The notes under the pieces are model-generated. The model made no database searches. It had not been told where the DNA came from and worked only from the letters and a program-made list of their open reading frames with translations. DNA of 41,741 bases from Flavobacteriales bacterium (lineage in GTDB: Bacteria; Bacteroidota; Bacteroidia; NS11-12g; UBA955): contig CANKVN010000009.1 of the NCBI GenBank assembly GCA_947487055.1, positions 1-41,741 on the forward strand, in the 5' to 3' direction. Made by a program: the position numbers and the translations under genes. Positions 34,392-41,741 of the stretch are shown here, one piece after another; position 1 is the stretch's first letter; each line of letters opens with the position of its first letter.

Positions 34392-34946
34392 ATGAATAAG
34401 ATTTTGCTTTTTTGTTTGTTTTGGATGGGTTCCAGCACCATAAATGCCCAGGATACCAGTGCGCGCTGGCAGGTAATAGATGGCGATACCATCAACGTGG
34501 CAGAAATGGATCCGGTGATGGTGAGTGCCGGTATGGATGCAGAAGGCCGTAAAGCCTATCAGCGGCTCAAAAAAAGGGTTAAGAAAGTTATGCCATACGC
34601 AAAAATGGCAGCCTATAAAATGCGGGTGATGGAGGATAACCTCACCCTGAAAAAATCCAAAAAAGAACGCAAACGCTACATCAAGGAGTGCGAAGAAAGC
34701 CTTAAACAGATGTATATGGGGCAATTGAAGAACCTAAGCATTGATGATGGAAAAATTCTGATGAAACTGATCCACCGGGAAACAGGGAAAACCACCTGGC
34801 AGATTATGAAAAGCTACAGAGGAACCACGGAAGCCATATTCTGGCAGGCCTTTGGCACGGTATACGGACACGACATGAAAACAGAATACGATCCGGTGAT
34901 GGACTACCAGATTGAAAACATCATACGGATAGAAAAACTGGAATAA
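34392..34946 (+). CDS. DUF4294 domain protein, exported
   Basis: The 184-aa product has a signal peptide (MNKILLFCLFWMGSSTINAQ) and a single DUF4294-like domain. It is Lys/Arg-rich (KKRVKKVMPYAKMAAYKMRVMED, quoted in part: KRVKKVMPYAKMA) and includes LIHRETGKTTWQIMKSYRG and AFGTVYGHDMKTEYDP, features I recognise from this Bacteroidota-specific family. No enzymatic function is known to me. It follows lgt by 39 bp and abuts the convergent permease gene with no gap. The domain is predicted to be helical and periplasmic. Confidence 0.8.
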   Translation: MNKILLFCLFWMGSSTINAQDTSARWQVIDGDTINVAEMDPVMVSAGMDAEGRKAYQRLKKRVKKVMPYAKMAAYKMRVMEDNLTLKKSKKERKRYIKECEESLKQMYMGQLKNLSIDDGKILMKLIHRETGKTTWQIMKSYRGTTEAIFWQAFGTVYGHDMKTEYDPVMDYQIENIIRIEKLE

Positions 34947-35897
34947 TCACAAGCGTTTTTGCAGAATAATCCAAAGGACCATGGGTGCGCCCAGCAGTGC
35001 ACAAACAGCATTGGTTGGCAAGGTAATTCCTGGAATGGCATAGTGGGCAAGCCAGTCTGCCAGTGCGCAAAGCAATATTCCACATAGCATGGTGGGAATC
35101 CACAGAAGCCCGTGATTGTTGCTTTTTACCATAAAACGGGCAAGGTGTGGGGCAATCATTCCCACAAATCCAATGGGGCCGCAAAACCCGGTAATGACAC
35201 CTGCAATGAGTCCTGAGGCAATTATAATGGTGAGCCTCAGCTTATAAACATCTACCCCTGCGTTGGTGGCATAATGATCGCCGGGAAGGTAGGCATCCAT
35301 TCGAAAGCGGCATAGCCATAGCATGGCTAATCCGGCCGCAGTGATGGTAATCAAAATCGGCAATTGTTCATTTTGTACCCGGTCAAAGCTTCCCAGGCCC
35401 CACATGATAAATTGTTTAACCTGTTCAGCACCGGCAAGGCTTTGCAAGATTTCTACCCCTGCACCCAGCAAATAGCCAAGCAGGATTCCAGAAATTAGCA
35501 GGGTGAATGTGCCGGGATTACGCTGCTGTATGTATAACTGCAGCAGCAAAACACCAAGTCCGCCCAGCATTCCTGCTAAGGCAATTCCCAAAGTTTGGCT
35601 CCATGCGGCGGCAAAGCCACCGGGAACAGCCAGCAGCATCATTGCAACAGTGAACGACGCTCCCGGGCTGATGCCCGTGAGAAACGGTCCCGCCAGCGGG
35701 TTTCTAAACAAGGTTTGTAAGGCAAGGCCGCAAACCGATAAACCCAGTCCGGTAATAACAGCGGCGGCAACCCTCGGTATTCTAAAGGTGATAAACGACA
35801 AATCAGTCCAGCTTTGGGTGCCTGTAATCAAATCAAGGGAAATGACCAGTAGACAAGCTGCGGCCAAAGCCAAAGTCAAACCCGATTGCTTCGTCAT
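34947..35897 (-). CDS. FecCD-family ABC transporter permease
   Basis: The 316-aa membrane protein belongs to the BtuC/FecCD permease family for iron-siderophore, heme or cobalamin import. Diagnostic stretches are FRIPRVAAAVITGLGLSVCG near the N-terminus, NPLAGPFLTGISPGASFTVA, and GPIGFVGMIAPHLARFMVKSN toward the C-terminus, followed by GAPMVLWIILQ. About nine or ten helices are visible. The start overlaps the end of the binding-protein gene (ATGA), so both are one operon. No ATPase gene follows; the next gene is convergent and abuts directly. Confidence 0.93.
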   Translation of the reverse strand: MTKQSGLTLALAAACLLVISLDLITGTQSWTDLSFITFRIPRVAAAVITGLGLSVCGLALQTLFRNPLAGPFLTGISPGASFTVAMMLLAVPGGFAAAWSQTLGIALAGMLGGLGVLLLQLYIQQRNPGTFTLLISGILLGYLLGAGVEILQSLAGAEQVKQFIMWGLGSFDRVQNEQLPILITITAAGLAMLWLCRFRMDAYLPGDHYATNAGVDVYKLRLTIIIASGLIAGVITGFCGPIGFVGMIAPHLARFMVKSNNHGLLWIPTMLCGILLCALADWLAHYAIPGITLPTNAVCALLGAPMVLWIILQKRL

Positions 35898-37024
35898 TTT
35901 ACCTGCTCAAAGAAAGTGAATGAATGCGTTGATGCTGTTTCCAGATCGGGGTGGAAAATGCCTGCCAGGTCCTGCAGCACCAAATCCGGACGGATAACGG
36001 CATAATCCCACCAAGCGTTTCCGCCCTCCGGAGTGCTGATTTTTGTGGCGTTGTAGACCCCATTTCCCTTTAGTGCGCGGAACAATCCCAGCCGCTGATC
36101 GGTTTGTGTAATGCAACGGACATCTTTGCAGCCACCTGGATTTATCCAGTAGTCGGCTTCCTTTGCTTTTTTGAAAACCGATTCAATTTCGGAGGTTATT
36201 TTGCCACTTCCTTTGGTGTTATTCCATAAATAATCGGAGCCGGCATCTTCAAACAACGTGGCCATATAGCTGCCACCGGACGGTAAATCCCAGGTGCCGC
36301 TGTAGGGTAAGTTGCAGAATACGGTTGGTTTTATTTTCACTTGTTCCTTGATGGAAGCCTGCAATTCCTGATAATGTTCTTTCACCATGGTGAAGAAAGC
36401 ATCGGCTTGCGCGGGTTTGCCCAATAACCAGCCCATGGCTCGAATCCATTCGGCCCTGCCCAAAGGGTGTGTCTCCAGGTAGTTTTGACAGAACAAAACA
36501 GGGGTCCCTGTTTTTGTGAAATTGGCCCATTCATCTTTCCCTTGCTGGTCGATGAAATACGCAATCACCAGATCGGGCTTTTGGCCCGCGAGTTTTTCTT
36601 TATTCAGGACATTGCCGCTGCCGATGCTGCTGATGAGTCCTGTGGCAATGCGTTTTCTGCATCGTGGCATGGTGTGGAAACGGGTGTCGTCGGTGCAAAT
36701 TATCCGTGATTCTTCTTCAATGGCCTCCAGCATGGCAGAAAATACAGCCGACATTGATGCAATTCTATTGCGGCTTTTGAGGGTTGTGCAACCAGGAAAT
36801 GAATTTTTGGTTCCCCAGTGAAAAACCTGCATCCATGATTGGGTATCTGTGGGGTTTCTAATGGCCAGAAAGCTATCATTTTTCAGGTAGCCAAATTGAA
36901 ACAGGTTGCTGTATTCTGGACTTGTCCAGGTTATCCCATCAGGCAGGTTGCTCGCGTTGCGCTTTCCGCAACCCAAGGCAATTAGCATTAAGCATAGGGG
37001 GATAATTCCGAAGAACTTTTGCAT
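35894..37024 (-). CDS. ABC transporter substrate-binding lipoprotein (BtuF/FecB-like)
   Basis: The 376-aa lipoprotein (lipobox LIALGC) has the bilobal helical-backbone architecture of class III binding proteins. Recognisable places are FPGCTTLKSRNRIASMSAV near the first lobe, NKEKLAGQKPDLVIAYF (the conserved 'E-x-L-x-x-L-x-P-D-L-V' type stretch) and a C-terminal WWDYAVIRPDLVLQDLAGIFHP. It should deliver an iron complex or corrinoid to the FecCD permease. The track begins at 37081 inside the upstream gene. I choose the ATG at 37024, where the signal peptide starts, which overlaps the esterase stop as TGATG. The ligand cannot be read. Confidence 0.9.
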   Translation of the reverse strand: MQKFFGIIPLCLMLIALGCGKRNASNLPDGITWTSPEYSNLFQFGYLKNDSFLAIRNPTDTQSWMQVFHWGTKNSFPGCTTLKSRNRIASMSAVFSAMLEAIEEESRIICTDDTRFHTMPRCRKRIATGLISSIGSGNVLNKEKLAGQKPDLVIAYFIDQQGKDEWANFTKTGTPVLFCQNYLETHPLGRAEWIRAMGWLLGKPAQADAFFTMVKEHYQELQASIKEQVKIKPTVFCNLPYSGTWDLPSGGSYMATLFEDAGSDYLWNNTKGSGKITSEIESVFKKAKEADYWINPGGCKDVRCITQTDQRLGLFRALKGNGVYNATKISTPEGGNAWWDYAVIRPDLVLQDLAGIFHPDLETASTHSFTFFEQVK

Positions 37025-38247
37025 CAGGGGCTGCAAAGAAAAGCACCATTGCCGGAATTTGAATGATAACGTACCAGGCATGGTGAAATATTTAATGCAA
37101 TTTGCTCACCGGTTTTCACAAGCTGTTTGGACAGTTGCTTGCCTGCAAGGTCATAAATCACCACTTCGGCATCTGCATGGGCTAAAATTGCTTTTTGATT
37201 ATCTTGGTTAATTACAGAAAAAACAGATTGTCTGTTGGGTTTTTGAACCTTGGCAACTGCGCTGCAGATTACCGATGAGGCCCAGTTGGCAGTCATGGTG
37301 TCCATCAATGCAGGATTGTCTACATCGTGCGCGTTTCCACTGATAATGCGGTTTCGCAATTGATTTCCGGTGTATCCCAAGGCCTTTAAACGGCGGCTGA
37401 TGATGGTGCTACCGAATACCCAAGGATAATTATCAGAAATGCCGAATCCAAGGCCATAGTATGGTTTATTGATGCCAGCCGGCACCACAGGGTCTCCAAG
37501 CTGGTGGTAGTTAAAAACGGCCGGAGTGGCTGTTTCCAACGCCGTGGTATCCCAAACGCCCCCAAAATAGTTGAGAACCCCGCGCACGCTGTTGTTTTGG
37601 CCGTTGATGTTGAGCGTGCCATCAATAGGGCCTAAATCAGGTCTTTTATAGCTGTAGCCCTGAAATACAATGGTGTTAATGGAATCGCAGGTTGCGGGTT
37701 TGAATTTGCTGCCATTGGCGAATGCCACATTTAAACTGATAATGGCACCAGCGCTAAATCCGCCAATAAAAAAGTTTGTTACGTCTGAACTGTCGGCTTT
37801 GTTTCGACCTTTTAGGAAGCGAACAGCGCCTTTTATATCTTGTATGGCGCGGTAAGCGGCACGTTCTGGTTCAGCCTTGTCCAGTGCAAACGGATAGTTG
37901 TCCGGAACAACCGGCCTGAAAAAGCCCAGGCGGTAAGAAGCGGTGGCAGCGACATAGCCGCGTGCTGCAAAGGCTTTGGCCTGGTTAGTAACATCCTTGT
38001 AATTACCCCCGCTAAAGCCGCCTCCATGAATGAAGAGGATGATAGGCCTCAGGGTATTTTTGTCGTTAATCGGTTTGTAAACATCCAGGTAAAGGGTATC
38101 TGTTTTGGTGCTGAAGGCTTTAGCAATACCATAGGAAGTGTTTATTTCGCTGCGTATGGCATATTTCTTTATGCTGTAGTCGCAGGGTTGTGCATGGGCT
38201 GCAATCCCAATAAGCATGGCGGTTGTACAAAGAAGAGCAAATTTCAT
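37024..38247 (-). CDS. Secreted alpha/beta-hydrolase (carboxylesterase-like)
   Basis: This 407-aa exported protein has a signal peptide (MKFALLCTTAMLIGIAAHAQ) and an alpha/beta-hydrolase fold. The oxyanion-hole motif is ILFIHGGGFSGGNY, the nucleophile elbow is GGFSAG (Ser in G-x-S-x-G), and a histidine in ISGNAHDVDNP is the likely third member of the triad. The last ~80 residues (AEVVIYDLAGKQLSKQLVKTG) resemble a T9SS sorting tail, although the final strand is irregular. The track start at 38415 adds 56 unlikely residues; the ATG at 38247 starts the signal peptide. The stop overlaps the binding-protein start, so it heads the operon with the FecBC-type genes. Substrate unknown. Confidence 0.83.
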   Translation of the reverse strand: MKFALLCTTAMLIGIAAHAQPCDYSIKKYAIRSEINTSYGIAKAFSTKTDTLYLDVYKPINDKNTLRPIILFIHGGGFSGGNYKDVTNQAKAFAARGYVAATASYRLGFFRPVVPDNYPFALDKAEPERAAYRAIQDIKGAVRFLKGRNKADSSDVTNFFIGGFSAGAIISLNVAFANGSKFKPATCDSINTIVFQGYSYKRPDLGPIDGTLNINGQNNSVRGVLNYFGGVWDTTALETATPAVFNYHQLGDPVVPAGINKPYYGLGFGISDNYPWVFGSTIISRRLKALGYTGNQLRNRIISGNAHDVDNPALMDTMTANWASSVICSAVAKVQKPNRQSVFSVINQDNQKAILAHADAEVVIYDLAGKQLSKQLVKTGEQIALNISPCLVRYHSNSGNGAFLCSP

Positions 38248-38313
38248 TTTAACGAAGATAGCAATAAATTGGACATGGTCAAAAAAAAGCAAGTTTTGCA
38301 ACCGGAGCTTAAT

Positions 38314-38321
38314 TAACTTTG
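38314..38321 (+). promoter_or_regulatory. -7 element for the ftsB-like gene
   Basis: TAACTTTG is an exact TAnnTTTG match and ends 6 nt before the ATG at 38328. TTTG at 38295-38298 is a possible -33 element with a short 15-bp spacer. Confidence 0.5.
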
Positions 38322-38327
38322 CTTTCG

Positions 38328-38627
38328 ATGCTGGAAAAATTGTTTGCATACCGCTACTGGATTTTGTTTGGGATATTCGCCCTTTGGATGTTGTTTTTCG
38401 ACAGTAACAATGCATTTTACCGCTATTCTATAGCCCAGGATGTGTCTGCGCTGGAAGATGCCAGGGATGCATACAGCAAACAAATTTCTGACCTAAGAAG
38501 GCAGCGCACGGAACTTTTCGGCAATCAGGTAAACCTGGAAAAATTTGCCCGGGAAAAGTACATGATGAAAAAAGATAACGAAGACCTGTTTGTGGTTGTT
38601 CAGGATACGGTTAAAACGGAAGACTGA
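38328..38627 (+). CDS. FtsB/DivIC-like septum formation protein
   Basis: The 99-aa protein has a short N-terminus, one transmembrane helix (about residues 9-24, WILFGIFALWMLFF), and then a coiled-coil region (ALEDARDAYSKQISDLRRQ) ending in the family motif EKFAREKYMMKKDNEDLFVV. This is the layout of FtsB/DivIC, which with FtsL and FtsQ activates septal peptidoglycan synthesis. The track begins at a TTG (38319) that lies within the -7 box; I choose the ATG at 38328. It is divergent from the esterase gene with an 80-bp gap, and dnaN follows after about 100 bp. Confidence 0.9.
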   Translation: MLEKLFAYRYWILFGIFALWMLFFDSNNAFYRYSIAQDVSALEDARDAYSKQISDLRRQRTELFGNQVNLEKFAREKYMMKKDNEDLFVVVQDTVKTED

Positions 38628-38657
38628 CCAAAAAAATGGTGTTGTTCATAAAACCCT

Positions 38658-38665
38658 TAATTTTG
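38658..38665 (+). promoter_or_regulatory. -7 element for dnaN
   Basis: TAATTTTG is an exact TAnnTTTG match, 61 nt before the dnaN ATG. The nearest TTG upstream is only 13 bp away, so the -33 part is doubtful. Confidence 0.4.
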
Positions 38666-38726
38666 TGCATTTCTATTGCGGTCTCATGAATAGGTTTGTA
38701 GTCATCATCGAAAAGAATATTCTTTT

Positions 38727-39848
38727 ATGAAGTTTATAGCACCAAGCAACGAATTACTTCAGCATTTGCTGACGGTTAACGGGGCCATCATCTCCAAGCC
38801 CATCATACCTATTTTAGAGAATTTTCTCTTTGATATACAAGGGAATACCTTAACCATATTCAGTACCGATTTGGATACCAGCATGACCACCAAAATGCAG
38901 GTAGAATCCAAAGAAGACATACGGGTGGCGGTTCCCAGTAAAATGGTGATTGATATTTTGCGGTCATTGCCCGATCAGCCTGTTACGTTCAGTATCGAAG
39001 ATCCCAGCTACGGGATTGAGGTTGTGAACAACAATGGTCGTTACAAAATGGCAGGCCTCAATGGTGTTGATTTTCCGGCGTTGCCCGAAAAATCAGGTGA
39101 AGGAAGCTTTTCCGTTCCATCCAATATTTTGTTGCGTGCCATTAGCAAAGCTTTATTTGCCACAGGAAACGACGAATTGCGCCTGAACCTTACCGGCTTG
39201 TTTGTGGAAATGAAAGAAGATTACGTGAATTTTGTTGCTACCGATGCCAATAAACTGGTTCGCTTCACCCGCAAGGATTTGAAGCCTGGTGTGGAACATA
39301 GCTTCATCATTCCCAAAAAACCATTGAACCTGCTGAAAACAGCACTTCCAAACGATGATACCCTGGTGACTGTGGATTACAACCGCACCAATGTGTTCTT
39401 CAGCTTTGGTTCTACCCAGCTGATTGCCCGTTTACTGGATGAAAAATATCCTGACTATAATGCGGTTATCCCAACCGAAAATCCAAACAGGCTCACCATT
39501 TCCCGTACCGATTTTCTGAGTTCTATCAACCGTATCAGCATTTTTGCCAGCAAAACCACCCACCAAATTCGTTTGAAGATTACCGGCAGTGAGTTGCAAA
39601 TCAGTGCTGAAGATTTGGAGATGGCCAACGAAGCGCAGGAGAAAATCAACTGCGAATACGAAGGCGAGGATATGGAAATTGGTTTCAATGCACGTTTCCT
39701 GAAAGATATGCTGGCAACCCTCGACGGGGAGCAGGTTGTTCTCAAACTTTCTGCACCTAACCGCGCAGGACTTCTCGTTCCAACAGAGAACGAAAAAGAT
39801 GAGGACATCACCATGCTCATCATGCCCATGATGCTGAACAATTATTAA
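38727..39848 (+). CDS. dnaN: DNA polymerase III beta subunit (sliding clamp)
   Basis: The 373-aa protein is the ring-shaped clamp that holds DNA polymerase on DNA. All three clamp domains are present: the N-terminal [20 protein letters not shown] with ILENFLFDI, the middle region with [10 protein letters not shown], and the C-terminal region that ends in [12 protein letters not shown], the expected C-terminal hydrophobic motif. dnaA and recF are not adjacent, which is common in Bacteroidota. The stop interlocks with that of the convergent photolyase in TTAA. Confidence 0.97.
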   Translation: MKFIAPSNELLQHLLTVNGAIISKPIIPILENFLFDIQGNTLTIFSTDLDTSMTTKMQVESKEDIRVAVPSKMVIDILRSLPDQPVTFSIEDPSYGIEVVNNNGRYKMAGLNGVDFPALPEKSGEGSFSVPSNILLRAISKALFATGNDELRLNLTGLFVEMKEDYVNFVATDANKLVRFTRKDLKPGVEHSFIIPKKPLNLLKTALPNDDTLVTVDYNRTNVFFSFGSTQLIARLLDEKYPDYNAVIPTENPNRLTISRTDFLSSINRISIFASKTTHQIRLKITGSELQISAEDLEMANEAQEKINCEYEGEDMEIGFNARFLKDMLATLDGEQVVLKLSAPNRAGLLVPTENEKDEDITMLIMPMMLNNY

Positions 39849-41311
39849 TCTTTGCGGCGACCCTTGCGGGCGTGTGTGGACAGTATTCTCGAACTTTCGG
39901 ACCTAACCGTTTCGGTTTTTCTTATTCCCCATATTTTTTCCTTGTGTTCCTTGGGAATACCATCTGTGCTGCAAATAGGCATTGGATAATCTTTGCCGGG
40001 AGTGAACGCGAATTCTGCCTGCTCCAGGATGTTTGCTTCCCAGGGTTGATGTCTTAAGTGTGCCGGCAATACGGCCAGTTCAGGGCACCACCTTGCGATG
40101 AAATGACCTTCAGGGTCGTGGTCTAAACCTTGCTTCACCGGATTGTAAATGCGCACAGTATTGATGCCGGTGGTGCCCGCCTGCATCTGGAACTGCGGAT
40201 AATGAATTCCGGGTTCGTAATCCAGGAAATAGGTTGCAATATGGGTAGCTCCCAGAAGCCAGTTTTGACCGAGGTTGTGGCACAAAAACGAAACCAGCAT
40301 AGCCCGCATCCTAAAATTAATCCAACCGGTTTGCGCCAGACAACGCATGTTGGCGTCTATCATTGGAAACCCCGTGCAGCCTGCTTTCCAGGCTTCAAGG
40401 GCTGCCGAGTCGCTTTTCCATGTCATGGCATCATAACCGCGGTTGATGTGCTCAAATTCGTAACGGCATTCCTGCTCGAATTTTTGTATAAAATGGCAAT
40501 GCCAGCGCAGTCGCTCCCTGAATGCGGAAAAAGCACGCTTATGCACCTTGGCTTCGTTTGAAATGTAAACATTTTGGTATGCCTGTCGCACACTCATATT
40601 TCCCCAGGCAAGGTATGGGGACAGCCTGCTGCATGAAGTGCGGCTCTCTGCCGGCTTGGATATGTGCCTGTGGTAGTTTTGGCCGCGTTCTTCAATAAAA
40701 GATTGTAAGTATCGCCTGGCTGCGCTTTCTCCACCGGGTTGCATGCCGTTGTGCCATTTTCCTGCAGTTGGTATATTGGCTGGTGTTGTTGCAAAAGGCA
40801 ATTGTATATTTACGGATAGCTGGGGTGTGAAAGGGTTGCTTTCCTGAGGGGTGTGCATGTGGCCAAACCATTGCTTGTCCCAGCCTTCACGGTTTTGGAT
40901 TCCGCGCAAAATGCCGTCGCGCTGAAATTCCTGCCAGCCTACTTTGTGTTTTTTAAATAGCTTGGCAATGCTTTTATCCCTTTCCCAGGTTTGAAAAACT
41001 CCGCTTTCCTGGTAACTGAACACAGTGTTCAGGCTGAAGTTTTCTATCAAATAGCCAAAAACTGCGGTTGCTTCATCGCAGGCAACATGCACCTGCATTC
41101 CGGCATATGACAGCTGGCGGTTCATGTCTTCGATAGATTGTTGCTGAAAAACAATATGCCGTTCGCTGCAATCCGGGCGGTTGAGCAGGGTAGGCTCAAA
41201 AAGAAACAGGATCAGATAGGGGCGACCTGCATTTTCTGCTGCGGCGAGCGCTGCATGGTCGGTTGTGCGAAGGTCACGCTTTAGCCATACAACATTTATT
41301 TCAGGCTTCAT
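39845..41311 (-). CDS. Photolyase/cryptochrome family protein (FAD-binding)
   Basis: This 488-aa protein has the N-terminal photolyase antenna domain ([16 protein letters not shown]), a linker, and a C-terminal FAD-binding domain with [39 protein letters not shown] and [20 protein letters not shown]. These are normal for cofactor and lesion binding, so a light-driven DNA repair enzyme is likely. The particular subclass, with [15 protein letters not shown], is one I associate with cyanobacterial and Bacteroidota proteins rather than classic E. coli PhrB; CPD repair or a cryptochrome role cannot be separated here. Its ATG overlaps the end of the upstream PhrB-type gene by 11 bp, so both form one operon. 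Confidence 0.88.
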   Translation of the reverse strand: MKPEINVVWLKRDLRTTDHAALAAAENAGRPYLILFLFEPTLLNRPDCSERHIVFQQQSIEDMNRQLSYAGMQVHVACDEATAVFGYLIENFSLNTVFSYQESGVFQTWERDKSIAKLFKKHKVGWQEFQRDGILRGIQNREGWDKQWFGHMHTPQESNPFTPQLSVNIQLPFATTPANIPTAGKWHNGMQPGGESAARRYLQSFIEERGQNYHRHISKPAESRTSCSRLSPYLAWGNMSVRQAYQNVYISNEAKVHKRAFSAFRERLRWHCHFIQKFEQECRYEFEHINRGYDAMTWKSDSAALEAWKAGCTGFPMIDANMRCLAQTGWINFRMRAMLVSFLCHNLGQNWLLGATHIATYFLDYEPGIHYPQFQMQAGTTGINTVRIYNPVKQGLDHDPEGHFIARWCPELAVLPAHLRHQPWEANILEQAEFAFTPGKDYPMPICSTDGIPKEHKEKIWGIRKTETVRSESSRILSTHARKGRRKD

Positions 41312-41741
41312 GATCCATTTGTTGCAGGAAATCGTTAGCAGATTGCATCATTTCATTGAATTTCTCAGGAGGCATGCGGTCCAGGGTTTTCAGGAGCATT
41401 CCCAGTCGGGGGTTGCCGCCAAAGAAATCGCGGTGCACATGCATGAATCGCCAAAACAAGCCGTCCCAAATTTTCTCCCACCGCCCATCGGCTTTGTAGT
41501 CGGACATCTTAAGCAGGTAATTGCTTCCGCTGATGTAAGGTTTGGAGGTCATGCTCCCACCATCTGCAAACTGGCTCATGCCATATACATTGGGCACCAT
41601 CACCCAATCATATGCGTCTATGTACATTTCCATAAACCAGCGGTAAACTTCATTTGGGTCAAATTCGCAAAGCAGCATAAAATTACCCAGTACCATAAGC
41701 CTTTCTATATGGTGATTGTAGCCTGTAGTCAGCAGTTTTTT
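41301..41741 (-). CDS. PhrB-type (6-4) photolyase/cryptochrome-related protein, C-terminal part
   Basis: The reading frame stays open to the window edge ([19 protein letters not shown] precedes the track start at 41696), so this is the C-terminal ~146 residues of a longer gene. [19 protein letters not shown] and [19 protein letters not shown] are signatures of the FeS-BCP/prokaryotic (6-4) photolyase family (Agrobacterium PhrB). In that family four cysteines bind a 4Fe-4S cluster. Here the Cys of MLLCEFDP remains, but the segment after MSDY, where CxxC and a further Cys are expected, reads [17 protein letters not shown], and no other Cys occurs to the end. The protein may work without a cluster. 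It is coupled to the second photolyase by an 11-bp overlap. Confidence 0.88.
   Translation of the reverse strand, partial: KKLLTTGYNHHIERLMVLGNFMLLCEFDPNEVYRWFMEMYIDAYDWVMVPNVYGMSQFADGGSMTSKPYISGSNYLLKMSDYKADGRWEKIWDGLFWRFMHVHRDFFGGNPRLGMLLKTLDRMPPEKFNEMMQSANDFLQQMDHEA

Noticed and set aside
37840-38316. 158-aa forward ORF opposite the esterase
   Set aside because: Shadow of the alpha/beta-hydrolase gene; no signal, motif or promoter.
1-41741. Search for tRNA/rRNA genes, CRISPR arrays, IS elements, phage or toxin-antitoxin genes
   Set aside because: Nothing seen by reading; the gaps between genes are too short for most of these, and no repeat arrays or transposase-like ORFs appear.

Overview
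This window is chromosomal DNA from a member of the Bacteroidota. The evidence is the T9SS C-terminal sorting domains, a HmuY/TonB receptor locus, a family-specific Lgt and DUF4294, and promoters of the Bacteroidota type (-7 TAnnTTTG). The order cannot be fixed by reading alone. Coding density is very high. The longest gene-free stretches are about 200 bp (29050-29253 and 20083-20278). I saw no tRNA, rRNA, CRISPR array, insertion sequence or phage gene.

Layout. Positions 1-8452 hold a dispersed carotenoid locus: the 3' end of crtI (apparently frameshifted at base 40) overlapping crtB, and further on a reverse-strand pair, a crtD-like desaturase and a cruF-like hydratase. Between the two parts lie radA, a Nfu iron-sulfur scaffold gene, a long-chain acyl-CoA synthetase and a WecA/WbpL-like sugar-phosphate transferase. 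The last gene sits behind two FNR-type boxes spaced 21 bp apart. Positions 8603-10364 hold a strongly expressed-looking 66-aa lipoprotein, a 125-aa protein that is only a signal peptide plus a T9SS tail, a GNAT acetyltransferase and a rhomboid protease. Positions 10361-14371 (reverse) hold an MFS nucleoside-type transporter and the coupled pair dsbD-gmhA. Positions 14542-20082 hold a GH73/LysM peptidoglycan hydrolase and a 1356-aa multidomain T9SS surface protein whose codon use suggests very high expression, closed by a clear terminator.

Positions 20279-29049 hold lysC, fbp and a tightly packed reverse-strand cluster: a T9SS-secreted HmuY-like protein, a TonB-dependent receptor, a lipid-anchored protein with two HmuY-like units, a PD40 beta-propeller lipoprotein and recO. 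This looks like a heme/metal acquisition system with both a secreted and an anchored hemophore-like protein, each apparently made of two HmuY units. Positions 29254-34946 (forward) hold an HscA-type Hsp70, an outer-membrane beta-barrel protein, mtaB, lgt and a DUF4294 gene. Positions 34947-38247 (reverse) hold a secreted esterase, a lipoprotein binding protein and a FecCD permease, with no ATPase. Positions 38328-41741 hold an ftsB/divIC-like gene, dnaN, and two tandem reverse-strand photolyases. The upstream one is a PhrB-type homolog whose C-terminal part has lost the expected Fe-S cysteines.

Together, carotenoids plus two photolyases suggest a light-exposed, probably aquatic, organism. The heme and FecBC-type genes point to iron scavenging. 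Several genes (nfu, mtaB, lgt, ftsB) carry a -7 box only 5-10 nt before the start codon, which predicts leaderless or nearly leaderless mRNAs. Four convergent gene pairs overlap at their stop codons and a fifth abuts.
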